A stretch of DNA of 55,015 nucleotides, taken from Pseudomonadota bacterium. Lineage in GTDB: Bacteria; Desulfobacterota; Desulfarculia; Adiutricales; JAGVGV01. The notes beneath the pieces are model-generated. The model had not been told where the DNA came from. It saw only the letters and a program-made list of their open reading frames with translations, and searched no databases. A program made the position numbers and the translations under genes. The stretch lies in NCBI GenBank assembly GCA_018830135.1, contig JAHJTB010000162.1:1-55015 (forward strand), written 5' to 3'. Positions within the stretch are counted from its first letter, which is position 1; each line of letters begins with the position of its first letter. Positions 1 through 8,527 of this stretch are shown here, one piece after another.

Positions 1-244
1 CGATCTCTCTCTGCATCCGATCGGCCACGTATCCCAAACCGCAACCGATTTCTCCAATGGTCGTAAAACCGTATCTCTTTCTGAGGGCTCTGAGTACGGT
101 CAGGTCGATATCGGAGAAGATGGCGTAGGCCAACTCATCCTGATGCCAGGGTTTGCCACTTGAGTGCCTGTACATGTCTTCGAACTCACCCACGAAGCGG
201 CCGCTCTTGATTACGTAGTCATGGTAGTCGGTGGACTTGGCCAT
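1..244 (-). CDS. SAM-dependent methyltransferase, N-terminal part (cut by window start)
   Basis: The first 81 codons of a gene running off the left edge. The reading frame opens with ATG at 244-242, overlapping by one base the stop of the upstream FemAB-like gene (TAATG arrangement), so it is the next cistron of the glycan operon. The protein begins MAKSTDYHDYVIKSGRFVGE, and around residues 62-70 shows IGEIGCGLG, the glycine-rich SAM-binding motif I of class I methyltransferases. In this context it probably methylates a sugar or an intermediate of the surface glycan. The substrate cannot be told, and the C-terminal two thirds is missing. Confidence 0.75.
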   Translation of the reverse strand, partial: MAKSTDYHDYVIKSGRFVGEFEDMYRHSSGKPWHQDELAYAIFSDIDLTVLRALRKRYGFTTIGEIGCGLGYVADRMQREI

Positions 245-1239
245 TATCTGTTTCCTTTGTAAACCTGGTAATAGGGCCTCAGGTCCCCGCCGAAGCTGAG
301 TTTGAACCAGCCCCGCTGCGGGCTGTTGACGCCTTCCATATCCACGGTTCTCAGACCGCGGTCCTGGGCCAGGAGTTTGAAGCCTTCCCAAAACCCGAAG
401 GTCCCCTTGTAGCGTTCGGTGGCCACCGGATCACCGGCACCGAAGAGATAGTAGGCCCTTTTGGAATCATGACAGAACACGGTCACGTAAATGGGCTCAC
501 CGGCCGGGTTGCGGGTGGTCAGGACCAGACCAAGGTCCGATTCAATCAACACATCGATCAGCTTAGCCATGCGGCCCAGCTTACCCTTGGACACATCGCC
601 ACCCTGGGAGGTCAAAAGGGGCTGATAGAAAGCGATGAACTGGCCGCTGTCTCCTCCCTTTTCAACCCAGGCCCCGCCTTTTCCTGCTTCTCGGATGTTG
701 CGTTGGCGAATGGTGTCCATGTTTCTGAACACGGTTGTCGCTTCGTCATCCCCTCCGGAGGCCAGCTCGGAGATGTCCAGGTAGCTGGTATACCGAAGGT
801 CGGTCTCGAACTTGAGGTGAGGGTCTTTCGAATGATAGTTGTGCCACAAGAACGGACGGAGGTCTTCGAACTGAGGGGCCAGGGCAAGCTCGATACGCTT
901 CATCCGGCCGTCCAACTCATTGATGATGAATTCCGTGATCTCGAAACGTTCGAAGCGGGCCTTGGTCTCTTTCTTGGTCTCGTCGTTTTTGAACATGATC
1001 CCGTTGTGAATGGCCAGATCGTCCAGCTCGCACCCGGCCTCATCAGGGCATGGCGTATAGCACAGGGCGGCCTTGACCTCCTGTCCCCGCATCACGTAAA
1101 AACACTCGCTGTCTCTTTCCAAGGCCTCCAGGTAGCGACTCAGAGAAAATATCGTGCCCTGAGGCGAAGCTTCGACGAACTCGTCCCACCGCTCGTCAGG
1201 CAGGGCCGGAATCAGTTCAAACTTGCTTTTTCTGCTCAT
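244..1239 (-). CDS. FemAB/GNAT-like acyl or aminoacyl transferase
   Basis: A 331-residue protein of the FemAB/FemX-like GNAT superfamily, whose members add aminoacyl or acyl groups to cell-wall or glycan precursors and are common in polysaccharide clusters. Supporting segments are the N-terminal RWDEFVEASPQGTIFSL, typical of the first GNAT fold in this family, and the C-terminal GVNSPQRGWFKLSFGGDLRP, which matches the end of the second fold where family members carry a KxxFG-type motif. The ATG overlaps the stop of the upstream DUF4910 gene by 4 bases (ATGA), so the two are translationally coupled. The likely role is N-acylation or aminoacylation of the amino sugar built by the neighbouring genes. 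The acyl donor is unknown. Confidence 0.75.
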   Translation of the reverse strand: MSRKSKFELIPALPDERWDEFVEASPQGTIFSLSRYLEALERDSECFYVMRGQEVKAALCYTPCPDEAGCELDDLAIHNGIMFKNDETKKETKARFERFEITEFIINELDGRMKRIELALAPQFEDLRPFLWHNYHSKDPHLKFETDLRYTSYLDISELASGGDDEATTVFRNMDTIRQRNIREAGKGGAWVEKGGDSGQFIAFYQPLLTSQGGDVSKGKLGRMAKLIDVLIESDLGLVLTTRNPAGEPIYVTVFCHDSKRAYYLFGAGDPVATERYKGTFGFWEGFKLLAQDRGLRTVDMEGVNSPQRGWFKLSFGGDLRPYYQVYKGNR

Positions 1240-2555
1240 GATTGGTTAGTCATCCGCTCGTCGATCCGCTTCAACAACCCCCGGCTTTCGAGCATGCCGG
1301 CCACCCGGACAATATCCTTAAAATCGAACCCGGTCTTTTCCGCAACCTGCCATAACGAAGCCGTTCCGTCGCAAAGGAACAGCAGCCAGAGAATGATGTC
1401 CAGTTCCTCGGATGTATTCCGGCCCGGCAGCATACCGCCGCCGGACTTCGGATACAATCCGTGTCTAAACAGCATGACCTCGCAATGGGGCTGTTGATTG
1501 ACGAAGACCAGATTGTCGTCCAGGCGCCCGATGACGTCGAGATAAAGCCGGAGCGACTGCTCGATAAACTCGGGCTTGACGAAGTCCAGGTTGTCCAGGG
1601 AGGTGTGGTAGAAGTCGTATTCGTAGTATTTGTCCTTGCAGATACTGGCCATGTTGATGCGAAAGCCGGGCGAGGAGTACTGGCGTTCGTCACTGCCGTG
1701 AATATCAAAGGGATAGACCAGATATTCTATCCCGCTTTCCTGAAAGGCCTGCTCGATGATCCGGTTGATAACGTGTTCCGGATCGAAGCTCCGCTTGTAT
1801 CCAAACCGTCCCGGACCGCCGACCGATGTAATTACGAAGCCGCAGTCAATAGCCTTCATGGCCGCTTCGTTATGCGCGCAGTAGGCCACCGCGCCGATTG
1901 TCTCGGGCACGAAAATGATTCTGTAACTAAAATTGTTTTTCCTACGTGACAGTTCCCGGGCCAAAAAGGCGGTCAGCACCACGCCGCTGAGATTGTCGTT
2001 GGCCAGGGAGGGGTGGCAGAAATAGGTCGAGATCAGGTATTCCCTGGGGCTGTCCCCCCTGACGAGCAGTTCTCCGACGGTCAGGGCGCCCTCCTCCAGG
2101 GTCGAATCGATCAGAACCTCGTATTCCCCTTCCTTCCTGAAAAACCGCTGATAGTCTTCATAGCTGAGGCAAAATCCCCAATCCTCCCGATAATAGCTGG
2201 TCCGGTAGGGGATGGCCCGGGGGAGGACGGTCCGATAGTGAAGATGGTTTTCGAGTTCGGCCAGGCTGACTTTCCCGGAGACCGGCCGGCTGTAACTGAC
2301 CACATGCAGATTGGATCGGTCGAAGTCGACGATCTTTTGCCCGTCCGGGTTTTTTATCCAGGCCTCCCGAATGCTCCACTCAGGCGGAACGACCCAGTCG
2401 TAGACCGGTCGACTGGACGGGTATTCCTTGATTTCCAGGGGAACAATCTCCTGGAGGACCTTGAGCGTCTCCCGGTTTCCCGGACCGGTAATGCTCCGGC
2501 AAACGGGAAACAATCGGTTGAGGTAGGCCCGGATTTCCTCGATCCGGTCAGGCAT
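1236..2555 (-). CDS. DUF4910 aminopeptidase-like protein of a glycan cluster
   Basis: A 439-residue protein with the DUF4910 architecture: an N-terminal segment (LFPVCRSITGPGNRETL), an M28-like aminopeptidase fold (YLISTYFCHPSLANDNLSG, with H, D and N residues placed as in M28 metal sites; then FVPETIGAVAYCAHNE and FDIHGSDERQYSSPG) and a C-terminal winged-helix-like tail. The start at 2555 (MPDRIEEI) is preferred because it overlaps the end of the NeuB gene by only 8 bases; an in-frame ATG at 2585 would overlap by 38. Relatives recur in nonulosonic-acid and other polysaccharide loci, where their role is unproven. It may remove or transfer an acyl/aminoacyl group on a sugar rather than act on peptides. 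Confidence 0.75.
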   Translation of the reverse strand: MPDRIEEIRAYLNRLFPVCRSITGPGNRETLKVLQEIVPLEIKEYPSSRPVYDWVVPPEWSIREAWIKNPDGQKIVDFDRSNLHVVSYSRPVSGKVSLAELENHLHYRTVLPRAIPYRTSYYREDWGFCLSYEDYQRFFRKEGEYEVLIDSTLEEGALTVGELLVRGDSPREYLISTYFCHPSLANDNLSGVVLTAFLARELSRRKNNFSYRIIFVPETIGAVAYCAHNEAAMKAIDCGFVITSVGGPGRFGYKRSFDPEHVINRIIEQAFQESGIEYLVYPFDIHGSDERQYSSPGFRINMASICKDKYYEYDFYHTSLDNLDFVKPEFIEQSLRLYLDVIGRLDDNLVFVNQQPHCEVMLFRHGLYPKSGGGMLPGRNTSEELDIILWLLFLCDGTASLWQVAEKTGFDFKDIVRVAGMLESRGLLKRIDERMTNQS

Positions 2556-3642
2556 TTTTCGTCGAAGGTCCGTCCAGGGCCGCATCGAGCATTCCCCAAT
2601 CGAGTGAAGCGTCCTTTTCTATGTCCACACGGGCGGTCCGCCCCAAAACCCGGTCATAGTCCCTGGGCGAGATGCCGAAAGCGGGGCGCTTCCAGGTCAC
2701 GTCTTCAGCGGTCAGGCACCGTCCTCGATGGATGTCTCTCGACGCCACTAGGCTCCGTCTCGCGTTCTTCCTGGCCGGCTCCTCGGACGGAAGGGAGTGC
2801 TTGTCGAAACGGCCGAGCATTTCGAAAGTTTCGTCCAGATCGGCCCGGAACCGGGCCAGATCCTCTTTGTCCATGGCGTGGTAATGGTCGTTGCCCGGCA
2901 GACTCTTGTCGTGGGTAAAATGCTTTTCCAGCACGACCGCACCCAGCAGGGTGGCGGTCATGAGCACCCGCATGTCCCCGGGCAAAGTGTGGTCGGAATA
3001 ACCGATCAAGTGATCCGGGAACTTCTCTCTCAAGTGAAGGATCATTCCCAGGTGGGCGTTGCGGTTCTCGGTCGGGTAGTTCAGGACGCAGTGAAGCAGG
3101 GCCAGGGGATTGCCTTTGTCCTGAATCCACATGACCGCTTCCTCGATCTCGTACAGGTAGGACGCACCGGTCGACAGGATGATCGGCTTGCCGAAGTCGC
3201 AGATGAATTCAATGAAGGGCCGGTTGGTTATGTCGGATGACGATATTTTGAAAACGTCCACCATATCGTTCAGGAATCGGGCGGATTCGATGTCGAACGG
3301 CGTGCTTAGAAACTCGATACCGTTTCGGTCACAACAGCTCTTGATATCCTCGAACTCCTTTTTCCAGAATTTGTCGTATTTTTTAAACAGCTCGAACTGA
3401 CTCAGGGTCGGTTCCTTGGACGTATCCCAATAGGCCGGTGAATGCCTGGAGGCAATGGTCTCGGCCTTGTAGGTCTGAAACTTGATGGCATCCGCGCCGG
3501 CCCCGGCGGCTTCTTCGATCAGCCGATGGGCCAGTTCCATTTTGCCTTCATGGTTGACGCCCGCTTCCGCAATGATACAGGGACGGAACAGGGAGCGCTC
3601 TGAACGACGAAACCCCTCGAAAAGACTGATTAGCTTGGACAC
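2548..3642 (-). CDS. neuB: NeuB-type nonulosonate synthase with C-terminal SAF domain
   Basis: A 364-residue synthase that condenses phosphoenolpyruvate with a C6 amino sugar to give a nine-carbon 2-keto acid (sialic, legionaminic or pseudaminic type). Visible motifs: AEAGVNHEG, KFQTYKAETIA, STPFDIESA, STGASYLYEIEEA, LLHCVLNYPT, IGYSDHT and EKHFTHDKSLPGNDH (metal and substrate site), followed by a SAF/antifreeze-like domain (RRSLVASRDIHRGRCLTAED). The GTG start at 3642 is chosen because AGGAG lies 8 bases upstream and the preceding gene stops at 3644; a longer reading from 3774 would lie inside that gene. The exact product cannot be told from sequence alone. A decayed 5' copy lies at 10490-10582. 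Confidence 0.9.
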   Translation of the reverse strand: MSKLISLFEGFRRSERSLFRPCIIAEAGVNHEGKMELAHRLIEEAAGAGADAIKFQTYKAETIASRHSPAYWDTSKEPTLSQFELFKKYDKFWKKEFEDIKSCCDRNGIEFLSTPFDIESARFLNDMVDVFKISSSDITNRPFIEFICDFGKPIILSTGASYLYEIEEAVMWIQDKGNPLALLHCVLNYPTENRNAHLGMILHLREKFPDHLIGYSDHTLPGDMRVLMTATLLGAVVLEKHFTHDKSLPGNDHYHAMDKEDLARFRADLDETFEMLGRFDKHSLPSEEPARKNARRSLVASRDIHRGRCLTAEDVTWKRPAFGISPRDYDRVLGRTARVDIEKDASLDWGMLDAALDGPSTKNA

Positions 3643-3643
3643 G

Positions 3644-4342
3644 TCAGGCACTCCTGAAGATGCGGACCACGTCAGCCGAGGACGCATAGAGATCACAGGT
3701 CCTGGCCGAAAGGCGGTCCAGGTCTTCCCGGGTATCCACGTCAAGTCGAAGGTCCGGACAGGCCACCCGTTCATTGGGTGGGTCGAATGTCCGGATCGAG
3801 AACTGGTCCGGATGGTCGTGGATGTATGAAAAACAGTGCTCCCGATGGTTCGGCTGGACGGCCAGACGCTCGATGCGATCGAGGATGGCCCAAGGGACCA
3901 TCTCGGCGCCCAGTCCGTCCGGATAGCGGTTGTTCCTGGGAATGTGATTGTAGGCGTAATCGCAGGGCCAGCGGCGGAAAAAATCGATGAGGTGATCGAT
4001 CTCCTCCCAACTGATCAGCGGGTTGTCCGCGCAGGCGCGGACAATATGACTGCCCCCGACGTCCAGTGCCGCAAGATGTAATCGTCGCAACACGTCACCT
4101 TCTGGTCCGCGAAAGACCCGGACGTCCAAGCCGGCCACGGCCTCGGCCAGCGGATCGTTGGCCGGAGTGTCCGGCAAGGCCACGACCACGGCGTCAAGCC
4201 TGCCGGAACGCGCCACCCGACGGACGACCCATTCGATGATCGGCCGACCGTGAAGGGGTATCAGCATCTTGCCCGGAAGCCGGGTCGATCCGATCCGGGC
4301 CTGGATGATAGCCGTGACGCGTTCCAGGGGCGGGGTCTTCAC
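3644..4342 (-). CDS. spsF: SpsF-family cytidylyltransferase (CMP-sugar synthetase)
   Basis: A 232-residue nucleotidyltransferase of the SpsF/NeuA type, which activates a sugar acid with CTP. The N-terminal IIQARIGSTRLPGKM is an intact nucleotide-binding loop; CADNPLISWEEID carries the acidic metal-binding segment and DLRLDVDTREDLD the C-terminal one. The start is GTG at 4342, overlapping the stop of the preceding fusion gene by 4 bases (GTGA). Because the fusion's own cytidylyltransferase domain has lost this loop, SpsF is the better candidate for the working CMP-activating enzyme. A second intact copy, about 87% identical by eye, is at 10584-11282. Confidence 0.88.
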   Translation of the reverse strand: MKTPPLERVTAIIQARIGSTRLPGKMLIPLHGRPIIEWVVRRVARSGRLDAVVVALPDTPANDPLAEAVAGLDVRVFRGPEGDVLRRLHLAALDVGGSHIVRACADNPLISWEEIDHLIDFFRRWPCDYAYNHIPRNNRYPDGLGAEMVPWAILDRIERLAVQPNHREHCFSYIHDHPDQFSIRTFDPPNERVACPDLRLDVDTREDLDRLSARTCDLYASSADVVRIFRSA

Positions 4343-5955
4343 GAAAGCAGGCCCTCGATCATGCCAATGACCTTGGCCTTGTTCTGGATGAAATCGTAGC
4401 CATGCATCCTGTCATAAAGATTTTTTCGAAATGATCGGTCTTCGATCAGCCGTTCCAGAACTCCGACCAGCTCGGCCTCCTCGTCAGAGTTCGTGTAGCC
4501 CCCCAGAGGTAGCATGCCGCGATGCTCCTCGGCGAAGTGATGCGTCTTTTCCCGCTCATGCTGGGCGATGACGATGGAGGGAATCTTCATGTAGCACAGT
4601 TCGTAGACCGTACGGCCATTGGAGCAGATGCCTATGTCGCAGGACTCCATGATTTTGGACATGATTCCGGTCGCGGAAGTGAAAGACAACCCGGAGTAGT
4701 CGGCCTCGTTGATGAAGCGAATCAGTTCTTCCTTGTAGAGATAACCGCCGCCGGTGATGACGTATATCTGAATGCCCCGTTCCCGGCAGACATCCAGAAT
4801 GGCCGCCAGGGTCTTCATGGTCAGGTTTTTGACGTCGGTGCCGCCGAAAGTCAGCAGCAGGGTGCGAACCTCTTCCGGAAAGGGTCGGGGAACCGCCTGG
4901 GCGAATTCATCCCGGAGAAAAAAGTATTCATGCCCCCAGCGGATACGGTCTCCCGGTATCAGCGGTTCGTCGTACAGCTCGTTGAAGGTCAGGTCCGCTT
5001 CCATGGCTCCGGCTCCCAGGTCCTCGAAGTTGACCACCTTGATCCCGGTCTGAATCAGATTCCTGACATACTCGGCTTCGGTTTCCAGAACATCGTTGAT
5101 GACCAAATCGGGCTGGGAAGCGATGATCGCCTCATCGATGGCGTGAGAGGGAAAGACGCGCACCGGATATCCCTTTCCGGACAATCCTCTTATGGCCAGT
5201 TCGTCCTCTTCCTTGCAGACAAAGATCAATTCGTGGTCCGTCACCTCATGAGCGATGGTCAAGGCCCGATAGACATGCCCCATGCCCACCTCGGGGCGGC
5301 CGATAACCCGGTAAACGATCCGTTTCCTGCGCAGCAGTTTCTCGCAGATCCACCAGTCCTGAAAAGACCGGATCTCCACGGCCGAGCCGTCCAGATAGTA
5401 GGGAAGAACGACCGGCACGGCCGAGTCTTTCTTGATCAGCTCCGACCGGATGAACACGAAGGCCTTGACCTCGACCAGGACGTTCTCGCGGGCATCGGTA
5501 AAGATGGCGTCGTTGATACAGGTCTCCCCGGCCTTGAAAATGCTTTGCGGTTCCTTGCGAACCGACAGCATGGCATCACAATCGCCCTGCCTGAAAGCGT
5601 CCCAGGCCCGGGGCAGGACATCCGGGTCCAGAAGCATGACGTGAGGGTAGAGGATCAGAATATTATCGAATTTTTTGTAGACCCTCAGAAGGGAAAAGCG
5701 GAGGTCTCGCAGGATGCTCTCGCCGGACAACTGGATTTCCGGTCTGTAAAAAAAGCCGACCTGGTTGCGCTCGCAAATCAGGGTGATCTCCTGGGAATCG
5801 GTCACCACGTAGAGGTTGTCCGAATTGCCCAGGGTACGTCCGGTTTCGATGGTCCGCTGGATCAGGCTGACGCCGTCGAGTTTCTTGACCAGATCGTCCG
5901 GAAAGGCGACGTTCTTTTTTACGGCCGGTATGATGACGCAAAGCGGTTCAGACAT
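4339..5955 (-). CDS. Fusion: cytidylyltransferase-like domain + PseG-like nucleotide-sugar hydrolase
   Basis: A 538-residue two-domain protein. Residues 1 to about 210 have the NeuA/CMP-sugar-synthetase fold (CVIIPAVKKNVAFPDD; DPDVLPRAWDAF; DAMLSVRKEPQSIFKA). Residues about 215-538 are a GT-B fold like PseG/SpsG, which removes UDP or another nucleotide from an amino sugar before NeuB acts: VIGRPEVGMGHVYRALTIAH contains the G-x-GH-x-x-R motif with the catalytic His, followed by LTFGGTD and SCDIGICSNGRTVYELC. The N-terminal loop lacks the usual R-x-G-S-K pattern, so that domain may be inactive or serve another role. ATG at 5955 lies 3 bases after the aminotransferase stop. Fragments of a second copy are at 11279-11725. 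Confidence 0.85.
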   Translation of the reverse strand: MSEPLCVIIPAVKKNVAFPDDLVKKLDGVSLIQRTIETGRTLGNSDNLYVVTDSQEITLICERNQVGFFYRPEIQLSGESILRDLRFSLLRVYKKFDNILILYPHVMLLDPDVLPRAWDAFRQGDCDAMLSVRKEPQSIFKAGETCINDAIFTDARENVLVEVKAFVFIRSELIKKDSAVPVVLPYYLDGSAVEIRSFQDWWICEKLLRRKRIVYRVIGRPEVGMGHVYRALTIAHEVTDHELIFVCKEEDELAIRGLSGKGYPVRVFPSHAIDEAIIASQPDLVINDVLETEAEYVRNLIQTGIKVVNFEDLGAGAMEADLTFNELYDEPLIPGDRIRWGHEYFFLRDEFAQAVPRPFPEEVRTLLLTFGGTDVKNLTMKTLAAILDVCRERGIQIYVITGGGYLYKEELIRFINEADYSGLSFTSATGIMSKIMESCDIGICSNGRTVYELCYMKIPSIVIAQHEREKTHHFAEEHRGMLPLGGYTNSDEEAELVGVLERLIEDRSFRKNLYDRMHGYDFIQNKAKVIGMIEGLLS

Positions 5956-5958
5956 TGA

Positions 5959-7134
5959 TTACCTTAATGACAGCAATACCTCTCGGGTACTATCGAGCAT
6001 GTATTCCAGATCATCGTCGCTGAGCCAATGATGAAAAGGAAACGAGACCATATGATCGAAAAACCGGTCGGTATTGGGGCATTCGGCCTGTCCCATACCG
6101 ATCTTTTGATAAAACGGATAGCGGTACAACGGGTAGTATTGAACCACGCACTGAATGCCCTTCTGGTAGGCCATGGCAGCCATGAACTCGTCCCGCCGGC
6201 CGCTAGTCATCCTGGCGGCCAGGAGATGATAGTTGTGCCGGGTCGTATCGACGCGGTGGAACTCCAATTCCGGAAAACCGGCCAGGGCGTCGATAAAGGT
6301 CAAAGCCCGGGCGCGTTTTTCGGCATTGATCCGGTCGATGCGTTCGAGCATCTTGGCGCCCAGGGCGCACTCGACCTCACCCAGGCAAAAATTATTGGGC
6401 ATCAGAAACCGGCCGTCAAGTTCGGGCATATCCACGTTGCCCATGGCCGGCACCCAGTAATGTTCCCGTTCGAAATCGAAGCCGGTGTGGCCGTTGTGCC
6501 GAAGCAAGGGAACGATCCGGGTGTATCGTTCGTCCTTGACCCACAGGACGCCGCCTTCGCCCAGGGTGGTGATGTTCTTGTGGGAATGCAGGGAAAACAC
6601 GCCAAAGTCGCCCAAGGCCCCGGACTTGCCCCCGCCGACGTCGGTGCCCAGGGACTGAGCCGCATCCTCGACGACCAGCAGGTTGTGCCTGGCGGCCAGG
6701 TCCATGATACCGGGCATGTCGGCGGCGTACCCGTAAAGGTGCACCACGACGATGGCCTTGGTCCTGGGGGTGATCCGGGCGGCCAGGGTTTCCGGCGTCA
6801 CGACGCGGGTCCCCAGGTCCATGTCGGCCCAGACGATTCGGGCGCCTTTTTTGACAAAGGGGTAGGCCGTGGCGGTAAAGGTGTGCCCGGGAATGATGAC
6901 CTCGTCATCCGGTTCGAAACCGATGAGTTGGGCCGACATTTCCAAGGCGGCCGTGGCGTTGCAGACCGCAAAGGCCTGCCCTCCCCCGATGTACCCGGCG
7001 AATCTTTCCTGAAAAGCCTGCATGTGACGACCCTGGGTATATGGCTCGGCCTCCTTGATTGTTCTGACGACCGTTTGAATCTCTTCTTCCGTATAATCGT
7101 GAGATTTGCCGCTGAACCTGATTCGAAATTCCAT
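5959..7134 (-). CDS. DegT/DnrJ/EryC1/StrS sugar aminotransferase
   Basis: A 391-residue PLP enzyme that transaminates a keto-sugar. It shows CNATAALEM, the PLP-contacting VVEDAAQSLG (Asp157) and SHKNITTLGEGG with the Schiff-base Lys186, all in family positions, and has the usual family length. It sits between the Fe-type dehydrogenase and the PseG-like fusion. Two readings are possible: LegC/PseC-like C4 transamination on the route to legionaminic or pseudaminic acid, or a KdnA-like partner of the adjacent dehydrogenase that converts an oxidised terminal carbon to an amine. No dehydratase (LegB/PseB) is seen in the window, which leaves the first reading unsupported on that point. Confidence 0.88.
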   Translation of the reverse strand: MEFRIRFSGKSHDYTEEEIQTVVRTIKEAEPYTQGRHMQAFQERFAGYIGGGQAFAVCNATAALEMSAQLIGFEPDDEVIIPGHTFTATAYPFVKKGARIVWADMDLGTRVVTPETLAARITPRTKAIVVVHLYGYAADMPGIMDLAARHNLLVVEDAAQSLGTDVGGGKSGALGDFGVFSLHSHKNITTLGEGGVLWVKDERYTRIVPLLRHNGHTGFDFEREHYWVPAMGNVDMPELDGRFLMPNNFCLGEVECALGAKMLERIDRINAEKRARALTFIDALAGFPELEFHRVDTTRHNYHLLAARMTSGRRDEFMAAMAYQKGIQCVVQYYPLYRYPFYQKIGMGQAECPNTDRFFDHMVSFPFHHWLSDDDLEYMLDSTREVLLSLR

Positions 7135-7154
7135 GGGGCCTTCTTTCCCGAATT

Positions 7155-8321
7155 CTAATTATTTATAAGCCGTTCGACGATCGTTCGGGCCTGCTTCTCT
7201 CCGAACGGGGCCGGGTTCTGGTCAAGCGCGCCTTTCAGCTCCATGGTGTCGCTGATAAACGTTTCCACCCCTGCGGACGACAGCCCAAATCGACCCAGGT
7301 CCCGAGGAATATCGAGCATCTCCCACAGGGCGGTCAGACGGTCCAGGAAGAGCCTGGCCATTTCCTCGGCGGTCCCGGACAAACCTGGGACCAGATCGCC
7401 ATAATCGTAAACACCCTGCTCTATATTATATTCGATAACGGACGGAAGAAAAATCGCCCCGCCCAAACCATGGGGAACGCCGTAGTGAACACCCAGGGGA
7501 TAGGACAGGGCCGCGGCTGGTCCCGTGCCGGAATGCATCAGGGCCAAGCCGGAAAGGAAGGCGCCGAACATGACATCTTCCCTTGCGGACAGGTCCGAAA
7601 GGTTCTCAACCACACGGGGCAATGCCGCGAACACCCGTCGCACGCCTTCCCGGGCCAGGGTCCGGGCCATCGGGTTCGTTTTTTGGGCCATGTAGGCCTC
7701 GACCGCGTGGACGACGCTGTCCGCGGCTGCCGATACGGTCGGCCCCATGGGGCAGGTCACCGTCAGTTCCGGGTCCAGAAAGGCCAGCATCGGGCGAACC
7801 GCTTCACCGTTGATCCCCAGTTTTTTCTTGGCCTGGTCGTCGATAAATGAGGCGTTGGGTGTCACCTCGCTGCCCGTGCCGGCGGTCGTCGGGACGGCGA
7901 TGATCGGCAGAACCGGCTCGGCCATCTTGTCAAAGCCGCGATAGGCCAAGGCCGGTTCCCGGTTGTGAACCAGGACCGCCATGGCCTTGGCCATGTCCAG
8001 GGCGCTGCCCCCGCCGATACCGATCATCGCGTCGAGTTCCCGGTCGGCAAAAGACTGCCGGGCCTTATCGAGGGAGGCATAGGTCGGTTCGGAAATTCGA
8101 CAGGCCTCGACGGTCAAACGGCTCCCCGCCGCTTCCAGGTCCGAAAGGAGGCCTTTGAAGGTTTCCAGATCGATTATCTGGTGGTCGATCACGACACCGA
8201 TTTTTTTCCAGTGCGCCGCCTCCACCGCTTCGGGAAGATCGCTCCTGACGCCGCTTCCAAAACGGATCTTGGTCCTGAGACTGAATGTAAAGGGTGGCAA
8301 AGCCTTGAGCCCTTCGTGCAT
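7155..8321 (-). CDS. Iron-type (group III) alcohol dehydrogenase, atypical metal site
   Basis: A 388-residue member of the Fe-dependent alcohol dehydrogenase family, NAD(P)-linked, oxidising or reducing an alcohol/aldehyde. GIGGGSALDMAKA (101-113) is the cofactor-binding motif, followed by PTTAGTGSE. Of the four metal ligands known from FucO, the Asp (D201), the second ligand (H205) and the last (H284 in VPHG) are present, but the position of the third is alanine (A270 in PAAALSYPLG). The neighbours, a DegT aminotransferase 20 bases downstream and glycan genes beyond, suggest a sugar or ulosonic acid as substrate. The 206-base leader before it holds a small hairpin (8396-8411, CCGGAC/GTCCGG) and no gene. 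Confidence 0.88.
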   Translation of the reverse strand: MHEGLKALPPFTFSLRTKIRFGSGVRSDLPEAVEAAHWKKIGVVIDHQIIDLETFKGLLSDLEAAGSRLTVEACRISEPTYASLDKARQSFADRELDAMIGIGGGSALDMAKAMAVLVHNREPALAYRGFDKMAEPVLPIIAVPTTAGTGSEVTPNASFIDDQAKKKLGINGEAVRPMLAFLDPELTVTCPMGPTVSAAADSVVHAVEAYMAQKTNPMARTLAREGVRRVFAALPRVVENLSDLSAREDVMFGAFLSGLALMHSGTGPAAALSYPLGVHYGVPHGLGGAIFLPSVIEYNIEQGVYDYGDLVPGLSGTAEEMARLFLDRLTALWEMLDIPRDLGRFGLSSAGVETFISDTMELKGALDQNPAPFGEKQARTIVERLINN

Positions 8322-8527
8322 AGGATTACCTTTTGTTCGTCATATCCGCTCCGTCCAGGTGACGGGCCGGTTGAGGTGCCTTGGCCAATAAGAATCCGGA
8401 CCCGTGTCCGGGCCGTCTTACAGCCAATTCAGGTTTACCATATAGCATGAAATCAGCATTTAGACAGGCTGTTTTTCGTGATAATACACGATCTCGAAGC
8501 GTTGGGGACAGCGGTGGTGGCAACCCC

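Noticed and set aside
8326..8523. A 65-residue minus-strand frame between wzz and the dehydrogenase
   Set aside because: No ribosome-binding site or motif; it fills the leader between two genes of one operon.
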